Positions 1-6,584 of a stretch of DNA of 6,876 bases are shown here, in pieces. The notes under the pieces are model-generated. The model had not been told where the DNA came from, made no database searches, and saw nothing but the letters and a program-made list of their open reading frames with translations. The translations under genes and the position numbers were made by a program. Positions within the stretch are counted from its first letter, which is position 1. Every line of letters begins with the position of its first letter. The DNA is from Lentimicrobiaceae bacterium. Lineage in GTDB: Bacteria > Bacteroidota > Bacteroidia > Bacteroidales > SKPS01. The DNA lies in the NCBI GenBank assembly GCA_007119395.1, contig SKPS01000072.1, positions 1 to 6,876 on the forward strand. Direction: 5' to 3'.

Positions 1-240
1 GACCACTGTGGTTAAAAAAAACATTCAGTAGATATGTACCCCCTTCGTATGCTATACTCAACCTCCGGCATCGCAAACGCTGTATACGGGATTGTTCTTC
101 GGGTATAAGCACATTATAACCAGCACCTCCAAAAAAGATTTGGCCTCTATCAACCTTTTAAGATCTGGTGGGTGTTTGGAGCCATCGGATTGTGTACGGT
201 GCTGCTGTTTCTGGTGTTTAACAAGTGGGTGAAAAGATAG
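1..240 (+). pseudogene. Decayed or frameshifted 3' end of a membrane transporter (MFS-like), partial
   Basis: The clearest part is the frame ending in the TAG at 238-240. It reads RFGLYQPFKIWW, then a hydrophobic stretch GAIGLCTVLLFLVF and a basic end NKWVKR, as in the last transmembrane helix of an MFS-type transporter. Upstream, the same frame reads MLYSTSGIANAVYG (about 49-90), also plausible transporter sequence, but a TAA interrupts it at 106-108. The residues before that (LWLKKTFSRYVPP) read in another frame. The switches lie near homopolymers (C5 at 39-43, A6 at 131-136). The 5' part is outside the window. The family call rests on hydrophobicity and general resemblance only. It could be a true pseudogene or a gene with sequencing errors. 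It converges with the barrel gene, 80 bp apart. Confidence 0.4.
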
Positions 241-320
241 ATGGTTGATTCTTTACCCCTGAGGACATTGAGTTGATCCTGTTTTTTCCCATACGAGAGG
301 TGTGGTTCCGGCATCCATAC

Positions 321-1532
321 TCAGAAGCTCCATTTTGCCTGCAGATATCCGGTCACATGCTGCAGGTCTGCCATCTCTTTGAATCGGAAATATTGCAACA
401 CAAAGGCCAGGTCGAGGTTTTGAATCATCGACCATGTGACATTTGGCATCACATAGAAAGCTTCAATATCGGGCATTACCACGGCAGCGAGGGAGGTGCT
501 GAGCACAGGTGAGATGGGATACATTACGCTTACGGTAGCGGCATATTGCGAGATAAACAGGTTGTCGGCTCGCATGGGTTCGTTGAGTTCGAAGAGCGAT
601 ACATTGCCGGTGTGGCCACCATTATACAGCACTTCAGCGAAAGCGTACATTCCGTTTCCAAACATGTGGTCAAATCCTGCCGACAGTACCAGTGTCATGG
701 TATCGGGGTTGTCAATGTTGTTAAAGAGTGTCACTTCCCCTTTGAAGCCGCTGTTGCGGATGTTTCCGGCCCATCCGGCCCCGAGGGCTGAACGGTGCCT
801 GAAGTAACCGGCTATAAACTGCACATCATACCCTTTGTGGTTGAAGCCGTACAACATGGCAGCCACCGACTTGCGGCTTTCACGGGCAGGGCTCACAGCC
901 AACTCAAGCCGCGACATGTCTCCGGTGAAATATTGCACCCGTAAAGCATCAGCCCCGGGCCGCTCCTCGTAGTCGAAATCGAAAAATGAGAAGTTGTTAA
1001 ACAGATCGTTTGGGTTCGATACCATGTTGATCCCCCAGTTAATGCGCTGCCTCCCTAAACGCACCTGCCAACGTTCTCCACGCCAGTCAGCATAAAACCG
1101 ATCAGCGTTCAGATGCCACAACCACGAGTCACCTGTTAAAGGCACATGGCTTGCATCCACTAAACCGTCGTCGTGTTGCAGCATCTCCTTCATCAAAGCA
1201 CCGTACTCACGCAGCACCTCTCCCCCCAACCAACGGTTGCGCACCTCAAGACTCATGTGGAAACGCTCAGAGGTGCGGTACCGGAAATTCAGACGATTGT
1301 TTATAATGGTGTTGAAGGTGATCTCCTCAGAGAGATTGTCGTACCCCGCATAAGGCATCCCCTTGACGTAACCGCTGAAATGGAAACGCTCACGTTCTGT
1401 GGTCATGCCGGGTATCTCCAGGGTGTCACCACCCCGAAGCATGCCAGCCATGAAAAGAACCGAAAAGGTCAACACCACCCTCAATATCAGGCTCCTGTAG
1501 TTACTCATTATGTTGCTTTGCATCGTGTTCAT
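321..1532 (-). CDS. Outer-membrane beta-barrel protein, DUF1302-like, last gene of the transporter operon
   Basis: This 403-residue protein has an N-terminal signal peptide (about residues 12-35, hydrophobic core LILRVVLTFSVLFMAG, no lipobox cysteine) and ends in AKWSF, an aromatic C-terminus typical of barrels assembled by BamA. The body alternates short amphipathic strands and turns. A motif at about 159-201 (LGRQRINWG, then NPNDLFNN, later ERPGADALRVQY) matches the 'R.G.Q..nWG....NP.D' pattern that I associate with DUF1302 and related porin-like barrels. It follows the ATPase gene by 31 bp, so it is probably cotranscribed and serves as the outer-membrane end of the system. The ATG at 1532 is used; ATGs at residues 4 and 9 are also possible, and there is no clear Shine-Dalgarno sequence. 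The stop is TGA. Barrel identity is well supported; the DUF1302 link and transport role are inferred. Confidence 0.82.
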   Translation of the reverse strand: MNTMQSNIMSNYRSLILRVVLTFSVLFMAGMLRGGDTLEIPGMTTERERFHFSGYVKGMPYAGYDNLSEEITFNTIINNRLNFRYRTSERFHMSLEVRNRWLGGEVLREYGALMKEMLQHDDGLVDASHVPLTGDSWLWHLNADRFYADWRGERWQVRLGRQRINWGINMVSNPNDLFNNFSFFDFDYEERPGADALRVQYFTGDMSRLELAVSPARESRKSVAAMLYGFNHKGYDVQFIAGYFRHRSALGAGWAGNIRNSGFKGEVTLFNNIDNPDTMTLVLSAGFDHMFGNGMYAFAEVLYNGGHTGNVSLFELNEPMRADNLFISQYAATVSVMYPISPVLSTSLAAVVMPDIEAFYVMPNVTWSMIQNLDLAFVLQYFRFKEMADLQHVTGYLQAKWSF

Positions 1533-1563
1533 GGACCCAGTGTGTTAAAGTTGAATAAAGTGT

Positions 1564-2268
1564 TTATTGGGCTGGCACCACCGGCTCACGCACCTCATCC
1601 TTTGCAATGCTGCCGTCTACCAATGTTACCACCCGACGAGCCCTGTCGATTACCCTTTGGTCGTGCGTGGAAAAAACCAGCGTGATGTTCTCCTCCTGGT
1701 TGAGCTTCCACATGATATCCAACAAGTTCATGGCCGACTGTGAGTCAAGGTTTGCCGTAGGCTCATCGGCCAGAATGAAACGTGGATGCGATGCAAGCGC
1801 CCTGGCTACCGCGACACGCTGCTGCTGGCCACCCGATAGCTTGTTCGGACGAACATCCATCTTGTCAGACAAACCCACCTGCGTCAGCAACTCCTCCGCA
1901 CGCTCATTCATCTCGCGTTGACTGCGACCTTGAAGAAGCATGATGAAGTTGACATTCTCACGTGCCGTTAACACAGGAATCAGATTGTAAGCCTGGAACA
2001 CAAAACCTATGTTCTTGAGCCTGAAATCAATCAACTTGCTGTCACTTAACCCGGTGATGTCGGTGTCGGCAATGGTCACCTTCCCCTCCGTGGGCTTGTC
2101 CAAACCCCCAATAATGTTTAACAAGGTGGTCTTGCCACTTCCCGACGGGCCTACAATGGCCGTGAATTCACCCTCTTCAATCTCTAAACTTACATTGTTT
2201 ACCGCTCTTACTGGTAAATGCTTCGAATTATAAACCTTTACAAGGTTCTCAGTTTTAATGACTGTCAT
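1564..2268 (-). CDS. ABC transporter ATP-binding protein, MacB/LolD type
   Basis: This 234-residue cytoplasmic ATPase energises the two permeases encoded just upstream. All nucleotide-binding motifs are intact: Walker A GPSGSGKT (40-47), Q-loop Gln92, signature LSGGQ (144-148), Walker B FILADE with catalytic Glu169, D-loop NLD (173-175) and switch His202. The length and the LSGGQQQRVAVARAL and ADEPTANLD stretches are typical of the LolD/MacB/FtsE branch that works with FtsX-fold permeases. The start is set at the ATG at 2268, where the conserved N-terminus MTVIKTENLVKVY begins. The frame stays open upstream through a hexamer repeat, encoding an Arg-Leu run from a TTG at 2376, but that extension is not homologous to ATPases and is probably untranslated. 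It lies 148 bp after the second permease gene, the largest gap among the transporter genes. The C-terminal tail after about 222 is short and variable. Confidence 0.95.
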   Translation of the reverse strand: MTVIKTENLVKVYNSKHLPVRAVNNVSLEIEEGEFTAIVGPSGSGKTTLLNIIGGLDKPTEGKVTIADTDITGLSDSKLIDFRLKNIGFVFQAYNLIPVLTARENVNFIMLLQGRSQREMNERAEELLTQVGLSDKMDVRPNKLSGGQQQRVAVARALASHPRFILADEPTANLDSQSAMNLLDIMWKLNQEENITLVFSTHDQRVIDRARRVVTLVDGSIAKDEVREPVVPAQ

Positions 2269-2330
2269 GACTTTATTGTTTTTTAGTTTGATGTATTGTT
2301 TTTCTTTTTTTTGATGTTTGTTCTCGGTAA

Positions 2331-2378
2331 TCAACCTCAACCTCAACCTCAACCTTAACCTTAACCTTAATCTCAACC
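2331..2378. repeat. Tandem hexanucleotide repeat, eight units, between permease and ATPase genes
   Basis: On the plus strand there are four TCAACC units (2331-2354), two TTAACC (2355-2366), one TTAATC (2367-2372) and a final TCAACC (2373-2378). On the minus (sense) strand this is GGTTRA, with the transcribed order starting at 2378. It lies 63 bp upstream of the ATPase ATG. Because the unit is six bases, copy-number change would alter spacing but not reading frame. The variant units in the middle suggest some age rather than very recent expansion. Confidence 0.9.
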
Positions 2379-2416
2379 TTGTTTTCTGTTGATAATGGTG
2401 GTTGTCTGAGCACTGA

Positions 2417-3640
2417 TTACTCTTTTCTGACTGCTTCAGCGGGATTGAGTTTCAGGGCTTTCCAAGCCGGGTATACTGAAGCTGCCACCGCGGTGACCAG
2501 TACAAGCAGGGAGAGATTCAGATAGAATATCCGATCCAGTGTCGGGAAAACGATGGTGTCTATTCCGTACTCCATCAGCACTTCGCCACCAAGGGACGTG
2601 AGATCGATGCCCGATGAGCCGGTTAGCATTACAGTGATCACTCCAAGCACACCTCCCAGTACTGCACCGGTGATTACGAGGAAGCAGGTTTCATACATAA
2701 TCATAAGAAACACCCTCCCTTTGTTCATTCCGACCGACATCAGTACGCCCAACTCATTGGTTCTTTCGAAGATGGTCATCAACATGGTGTTGAGCAAGCC
2801 GAAAGCCATGGCAAACAATATGATGATAACCAGCACCAGCATGGCAATGCCTGAGAACTCTGTCATAAAACTCAGCTCCGGAGCGATCTCTGACCAAATG
2901 CGGATTTCGTGATCAGGGAATGCCTGTTGCAGCTTCTCTCTGAATTCTCCCGATTGTTCATGATGATTGAGTAGTATGGCCATTTCATTGACAATTCCAT
3001 CGCTGCCGAGTAACTCCTCCATTTCATTGCGCATGATGTAAACGTTGCGCTCATCAATGCCGCTGTTGGCTGTGCGGTAGATGCCAGCTACCCGAAACGC
3101 CGCCGAAGTGATGTCCCCTTCCATGTTTTGAAATGTAAGAACGATCCTGCTTCCCGGATCAACTTTCACCTTGTCGGCCAACTGCTTGCCGATCAGCACC
3201 GGATGTGCAAATTCGCCATTGAAGTATTCACCCTCCACGAGGTGTGCCTTCAGATCTGTGGTGAGCTTTTCCTGCGTCGGGTCAATGCCAATCACTTCAA
3301 CCCCTGATACCATCGAAGCTGTATTGAACATGCCAGAGGCAATTGTTCTCGATGAGAAGGCCACCACCTCGTCGCTTTCCGACAGGAATTGCTCCACCTC
3401 ATCGTAGCCATCTACGTACAGTTCAGTAAGTCGCTCCTGGTCGTACTCCGGGTGATGAATCTGAATGTGCGAAACATGGCTCTTGATGCCGGAATCAAAC
3501 ATCTGCTGAATCACACCGTTCAGGAATGCAGTAGCGAAGATACCTCCCCAGAGCCCAAAGCCGATCGCCAGAATAATCACCAAACTTCTGGCTTTGTTGC
3601 GCCAAACGTTTCTCCACGATATTTTAAAGATTGTTTTCAT
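2417..3640 (-). CDS. ABC transporter permease, FtsX/LolC-LolE/MacB family (second permease)
   Basis: This 407-residue inner-membrane permease has the four-helix FtsX layout: TM1 at about 18-40, a large periplasmic domain of about 220 residues (MacB_PCD-like), then TM2 (263-288), TM3 (309-338) and TM4 (371-392). The cytoplasmic loop after TM2, FERTNELGVLMSVGM (291-305), is the usual coupling segment that contacts the ATPase. The C-terminus YPAWKALKLNPAEAVRKE is the classic end of the family. The N-terminal SWRNVWRNKARS is shared with the first permease. The two proteins also share a GGE...EYG stretch before TM4, so they are paralogues and likely form a heterodimer. The start is firm: GAGGAG lies 5 nt before the ATG and overlaps the stop codon of the preceding gene (10-bp gap), suggesting translational coupling. 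The cargo cannot be read from the sequence. Confidence 0.93.
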   Translation of the reverse strand: MKTIFKISWRNVWRNKARSLVIILAIGFGLWGGIFATAFLNGVIQQMFDSGIKSHVSHIQIHHPEYDQERLTELYVDGYDEVEQFLSESDEVVAFSSRTIASGMFNTASMVSGVEVIGIDPTQEKLTTDLKAHLVEGEYFNGEFAHPVLIGKQLADKVKVDPGSRIVLTFQNMEGDITSAAFRVAGIYRTANSGIDERNVYIMRNEMEELLGSDGIVNEMAILLNHHEQSGEFREKLQQAFPDHEIRIWSEIAPELSFMTEFSGIAMLVLVIIILFAMAFGLLNTMLMTIFERTNELGVLMSVGMNKGRVFLMIMYETCFLVITGAVLGGVLGVITVMLTGSSGIDLTSLGGEVLMEYGIDTIVFPTLDRIFYLNLSLLVLVTAVAASVYPAWKALKLNPAEAVRKE

Positions 3641-3645
3641 TATTG

Positions 3646-3651
3646 CTCCTC
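3646..3651 (-). promoter_or_regulatory. Strong Shine-Dalgarno sequence of the second permease gene
   Basis: The minus strand reads TAGAGGAGCAATAATG. The GAGGAG overlaps the final G of the first permease's TAG stop and ends 5 nt before the ATG at 3640. Most genes in this window lack such a site, so it supports the chosen start and coupled translation of the two permeases. Confidence 0.75.
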
Positions 3652-4874
3652 TATTTTGCTTTTTGAATCACTTGTAATCTGAATACTTTGTACACCGGGT
3701 ATAATCCGATCAGGAAGGCAATCACAAAGATCGCTACAGCCTGCGAGACGAATACCACCGGATCAATCGATGTGGGGATGACCGCTTCAAACCCATACTC
3801 TGCCATAAAGTCTGCCATCTCCCCTCCGAGCGGAATGGGGTTTCTGTTGAAGTAGAAGGTGATGGGGAATGTAATTATCACTCCTGCCACCACGCCGATC
3901 AGGCTCAGGAAAATGCTTTCCATAAGGCACACCAGCGCGAGTTGGTATCTTTTCATGCCAATGGCAATCATCATGGCAAACTCACGGATACGCTCCAGCA
4001 TCATGGTGAGAATGGTGCCAAACAGTCCGAACCCGATCACGATATAGAGAATCAAAATGATCATTTTGTTACCGGCCATATCCATTTCCATGGCGCGCAG
4101 AAAGTCTTTCATCATATCTTGCCAGGTGAGCACGGCATACCACTCATCATCCAATGCCGTTTGCAGGTCACCGGCAAGCCTTTCGGTGTTTCTGGGTCTG
4201 TCGGGCATAACGATCAACGAGGTGACCATGTCGTCGGCGCCAAAGAACCATTGAGCAGCTGCCAATGGCATATAGACCATGTTGTTGTTCATATCGGGCA
4301 CAGCCAGTTGTACGATCCCTTTCACCGGGTAGAGGCCTGACGAATTGATGCCCTGGAAGCCCTGCCCGATCACTACCAGCGTGTCACCAACGTCCAATCC
4401 GAGAATATCAGCCGCACCCGATGCCAGGAGCACTGACTCGTCGCCGGGCTCAAGCCACGATCCCGAAACCAAACGCTCCGACAAGCCGTTGAAACGATCC
4501 TCCTGGTCAGGGTCGATACCCATCACCATCACCCCACGTGTGCGCCGGTCAGATGCAGCCAGCGCAAAACCCTCTATACGGGGCACCGTGTACTCAATCC
4601 TGTCAGAAAAACCATCCAACACATCCAACAAAGCATCATCATACATCATCATGTGATCTAAAGAGGGCTCATCCTCGTATAAAACATCCTGTATCCTGAT
4701 GTATCCCGTGCTGAACATCACCATGTTTTCAATCTGCATCTCGTATGAGCCACGCTCAAACGAATCGGCGGCAATGGCAAACAGCACCGCAAACAATACC
4801 GAGGCAATGCTGATGAATGACCTGCGCTTGTTACGCCAGATGTTTCTCCATGCCAGTTTTATCCAAGTCTTCAT
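3651..4874 (-). CDS. ABC transporter permease, FtsX/LolC-LolE/MacB family (first permease)
   Basis: This is a 407-residue inner-membrane permease. It has an N-terminal cytoplasmic motif AWRNIWRNKRRS (8-19), TM1 at about 19-37, a periplasmic domain to about 265, TM2 (269-292), a coupling loop LERIREFAMMIAIGMKR (293-309), TM3 (311-338) and TM4 (373-395). In the periplasmic domain, VMVMGIDPDQED corresponds to EVIGIDPTQEK of the second permease, a common feature of this family. The C-terminus (YPVYKVFRLQVIQKAK) departs from the usual 'NPAEALR' ending. It starts 54 bp after the LolA-like gene in an AT-rich spacer without a clear Shine-Dalgarno sequence. With the next gene and the ATPase it makes an ABC exporter or lipid-extraction complex of LolCDE architecture. 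The lipoprotein-sorting role itself is not established, so I give no lol symbol. Confidence 0.93.
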   Translation of the reverse strand: MKTWIKLAWRNIWRNKRRSFISIASVLFAVLFAIAADSFERGSYEMQIENMVMFSTGYIRIQDVLYEDEPSLDHMMMYDDALLDVLDGFSDRIEYTVPRIEGFALAASDRRTRGVMVMGIDPDQEDRFNGLSERLVSGSWLEPGDESVLLASGAADILGLDVGDTLVVIGQGFQGINSSGLYPVKGIVQLAVPDMNNNMVYMPLAAAQWFFGADDMVTSLIVMPDRPRNTERLAGDLQTALDDEWYAVLTWQDMMKDFLRAMEMDMAGNKMIILILYIVIGFGLFGTILTMMLERIREFAMMIAIGMKRYQLALVCLMESIFLSLIGVVAGVIITFPITFYFNRNPIPLGGEMADFMAEYGFEAVIPTSIDPVVFVSQAVAIFVIAFLIGLYPVYKVFRLQVIQKAK

Positions 4875-4928
4875 GTTATTTTATAATTATGATTACTACT
4901 ACGATTAGTTATACTACAAAGTGTTAAA

Positions 4929-5699
4929 CTATTGCAGATTACGCATGTTCTGTACAGTGAAGAAACTGTCTTCAATGGGTAAGTTAAACCGCGCATTGAG
5001 ATACTCCAGCACTGTTTTGTGCCCCCGTTTATCGGCCGGTATAATCTCTATCTTTGTGGCCATGGTTCGACCTCCCATCTGCTTGATGTTGTCGAGCTCA
5101 ATCGTTGACGCCAACTCCCCCCGCTCATCGTAATTCAACACCCTCAGTTGCAGGTAATGCTCCTGCGTGATCCACATGCGTACACGGCCATAGACCACCG
5201 AAGAACTCTCCTTGGGCACCAGGTCCAGCACCCAGCAATCATGCCCCTTGTATTGCGAAGTACCCACGATGCGGTGTGTGTAGTCGTTGATAATGGAGCT
5301 CTCCCGAACCAGGTCATCGTTCGAAAAATCACTGCCCATCCACGACTGCGACATCATCGAAGGGGGAAGCTTGATCAACCGGTCAATGTTGGGTACGTAG
5401 TTCCAGATCTCACGACCACGCTTCAAGTAGGTAGTGCCCTGGTCACGGGCCGGAGCCGTAATCAGAATCATGGAATAATCATCCCCTTTCGACCAGCTTT
5501 TCATGGTTACCTCACGCGTGAAACGGGGACGTACCGTGGTCATCTTCATCTCAGCATACATGCTGTTGCCGCGCATCTGTGCCTCCATGCGCTCCAAAAT
5601 CTGACGCGCCGCGGGCTGACCAGAACTCATCGTGCTGCCCTGTGATAATACCATTATTATACACAAAGCACATGCTGTAATCATCATTCGTGTTTTCAT
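4929..5699 (-). CDS. Secreted LolA-like outer-membrane lipoprotein-sorting family protein
   Basis: This 256-residue periplasmic protein has an N-terminal signal peptide (charged KTRMM, hydrophobic ITACALCIIMVL, cleavage likely around 20-30). The cysteines at 10 and 13 lie inside the hydrophobic core, not in a lipobox, so a soluble carrier is more likely than a lipoprotein. The mature part matches the family usually annotated 'outer membrane lipoprotein-sorting protein' (LolA_like, related to Treponema TP0789). Its hallmarks are RFTREVTMKSW (59-69), TAPARDQGTTYLKRG (81-95), IWNYVPNIDRLIKLPP (98-113), QSWMGSDFSNDDLV (118-131) and CWVLDLVPK (155-163). Members form an open half-barrel with a hydrophobic cavity, as LolA does. 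It is the first transporter gene after tetR, with its own promoter candidate in the 95-bp spacer. It probably shuttles a lipophilic cargo between the ABC complex and the outer-membrane barrel; that role is inferred from context. Confidence 0.88.
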   Translation of the reverse strand: MKTRMMITACALCIIMVLSQGSTMSSGQPAARQILERMEAQMRGNSMYAEMKMTTVRPRFTREVTMKSWSKGDDYSMILITAPARDQGTTYLKRGREIWNYVPNIDRLIKLPPSMMSQSWMGSDFSNDDLVRESSIINDYTHRIVGTSQYKGHDCWVLDLVPKESSSVVYGRVRMWITQEHYLQLRVLNYDERGELASTIELDNIKQMGGRTMATKIEIIPADKRGHKTVLEYLNARFNLPIEDSFFTVQNMRNLQ

Positions 5700-5759
5700 C
5701 TTTTATCAGTTTTATTGGTTTATTTTATTTCTAGTCTTTTCTCTGCTTTGAAGTATTTG

Positions 5760-5791
5760 CAAAACTATGATGGTGCATAGCTCTTGTGAAA
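5760..5791 (-). promoter_or_regulatory. Candidate Bacteroidota-type promoter of the transporter operon
   Basis: The minus strand carries TAGTTTTG (5767-5760), a full match to the TAnnTTTG -7 element. A TTTC (5791-5788), one base off the -33 TTTG, precedes it by 20 bp. It lies about 60 bp before the LolA-like ATG and just after the tetR stop codon, so it could drive the five transporter genes independently of tetR. The leader downstream is A-rich with no Shine-Dalgarno sequence, usual for this phylum. Confidence 0.5.
5765..5780. promoter_or_regulatory. Inverted repeat CTATG-N6-CATAG over the operon promoter
   Basis: Plus-strand CTATG (5765-5769) and CATAG (5776-5780) are perfect 5-bp inverted arms 6 nt apart. 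The 16-bp element overlaps the start of the candidate -7 box, a position suited to a TetR-family operator. On the minus strand the same hairpin is followed by TTTT, so it could instead act as a weak terminator for tetR. The stem is short and AT-rich, so either role is tentative. Confidence 0.3.
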
Positions 5792-5794
5792 TGA

Positions 5795-6499
5795 TTATGG
5801 CTGAATGCCTGTTTTTTGTCCGTGAACGTCGCTGTTCCCCTCTTTAACAAGGTGTGATTTTGCAAAATTCACATTCGCTGTGAACAACCCTTCATCCCCC
5901 TTCGGTTTTGGCAAAACGTACATCTCCTTCATCCTTGCGATCAACTGATCTACTACCTCCTTAGGAAAGAGGCCCGGAGCAAAAGCATACTGGATCGTGA
6001 AACCCTTCAACATCGATGTAAAAAGAAACTCCTCGAGATCGGCGTTTTCAAAACGATCAACAAAATATTTTTTTAATAGCATGTTGTGTTTTAGCACAAC
6101 GCTGCCCGAATTGTGCCGCTCGAAAAATAAAGCCAACACATCAGGCCTCATAGACAACTGTGCATACAATCGCCAGTACTCATTGTCGGCTTCAATGGAG
6201 CTGCGCAATCCATCCAGGAAATTAGCCAACTCCTCGTCCGTGATCTCATCATCGGCTGCAGGGTTCATCAGATCGCCTATTCTGTGCATATAATCATCGA
6301 TCAATGCATACAAAAGACTCTCCTTGCTGTCGAAATAGGTATACATTAACCCCTTGGCAATATCGGCCTCTTTTGCTATCATATTGATTGATGTGGCTTC
6401 ATATCCATGCACTGAGAACAGCCTGATGGCTGCTGACATGATCACCTTCCGTTTTTCATTCCGAATCTCTTCATTCTGCTCTTTTGTTCTTGGTGACAT
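5795..6499 (-). CDS. TetR/AcrR-family transcriptional regulator
   Basis: This 234-residue regulator has a TetR_N DNA-binding domain at about 15-61. It includes IMSAAIRLFSVHGYEATSI (helices 1-2), the HTH IAKEADIAKGLMYTYF and the closing DSKESLLYAL, all close to the family consensus. The rest (about 62-200) is an all-helical ligand-binding and dimerisation domain with no assignable ligand. A charged, probably flexible tail follows. The ATG at 6499 is chosen because AGGAGG sits 5 nt before it and the TetR domain begins normally there. An in-frame ATG at 6586 would add 29 residues but overlaps the candidate -7 box. It stands at the head of the transporter genes in the same orientation, 95 bp away, so it most likely represses its own gene and the operon until a ligand binds, possibly the transported molecule or a membrane-stress signal. 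Confidence 0.92.
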   Translation of the reverse strand: MSPRTKEQNEEIRNEKRKVIMSAAIRLFSVHGYEATSINMIAKEADIAKGLMYTYFDSKESLLYALIDDYMHRIGDLMNPAADDEITDEELANFLDGLRSSIEADNEYWRLYAQLSMRPDVLALFFERHNSGSVVLKHNMLLKKYFVDRFENADLEEFLFTSMLKGFTIQYAFAPGLFPKEVVDQLIARMKEMYVLPKPKGDEGLFTANVNFAKSHLVKEGNSDVHGQKTGIQP

Positions 6500-6504
6500 A
6501 AACA

Positions 6505-6510
6505 CCTCCT
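6505..6510 (-). promoter_or_regulatory. Strong Shine-Dalgarno sequence of tetR
   Basis: A perfect AGGAGG on the minus strand lies 5 nt upstream of the ATG at 6499. It decides this start over the in-frame ATG at 6586. Confidence 0.8.
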
Positions 6511-6576
6511 CTTTGTTATGTTCATTTCTCTTTTCTACTCGTTCGTTTATAAAGGTCACATTCTTTATGACTGAAC

Positions 6577-6584
6577 GACCGGTC
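6577..6584. promoter_or_regulatory. Palindrome GACCGGTC, candidate TetR operator
   Basis: GACCGGTC is a perfect 8-bp palindrome. It touches the downstream end of the candidate tetR -7 box and covers the expected transcription start. Symmetry does not extend beyond the 8 bp. Position and symmetry fit an autoregulatory operator, but no second copy is seen near the LolA-like gene. Confidence 0.4.

Noticed and set aside
262..287. Plus-strand terminator (AGGA...TCCT followed by T6) after the transporter remnant
   Set aside because: The stem has only four continuous pairs with an 11-nt loop, too weak to call although the T-run is in the right place.
241..320. Terminator for the minus-strand operon downstream of the barrel
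   Set aside because: No stable hairpin followed by a T-tract on the minus strand was found in this spacer.
1173..1685. 170-codon open frame on the plus strand
   Set aside because: It lies antisense to the barrel and ATPase genes, has low-complexity His/Pro-rich composition and no recognisable domain. The opposite strand carries clear protein families.
2269..2376. Upstream TTG start for the ATPase, adding an Arg-Leu repeat N-terminus
   Set aside because: The extension encodes the hexamer repeat and a Lys-rich spacer with no family match, whereas the ATG at 2268 starts exactly at the conserved ATPase N-terminus.
2331..2378. CRISPR-like array
   Set aside because: The units are six bases with no spacers between them. 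It is a simple tandem repeat.
5148..5645. 165-codon open frame on the plus strand
   Set aside because: It is antisense to the LolA-like gene, whose family motifs are unambiguous. The plus-strand product resembles no known family and is rich in His and Arg as expected of a shadow frame.
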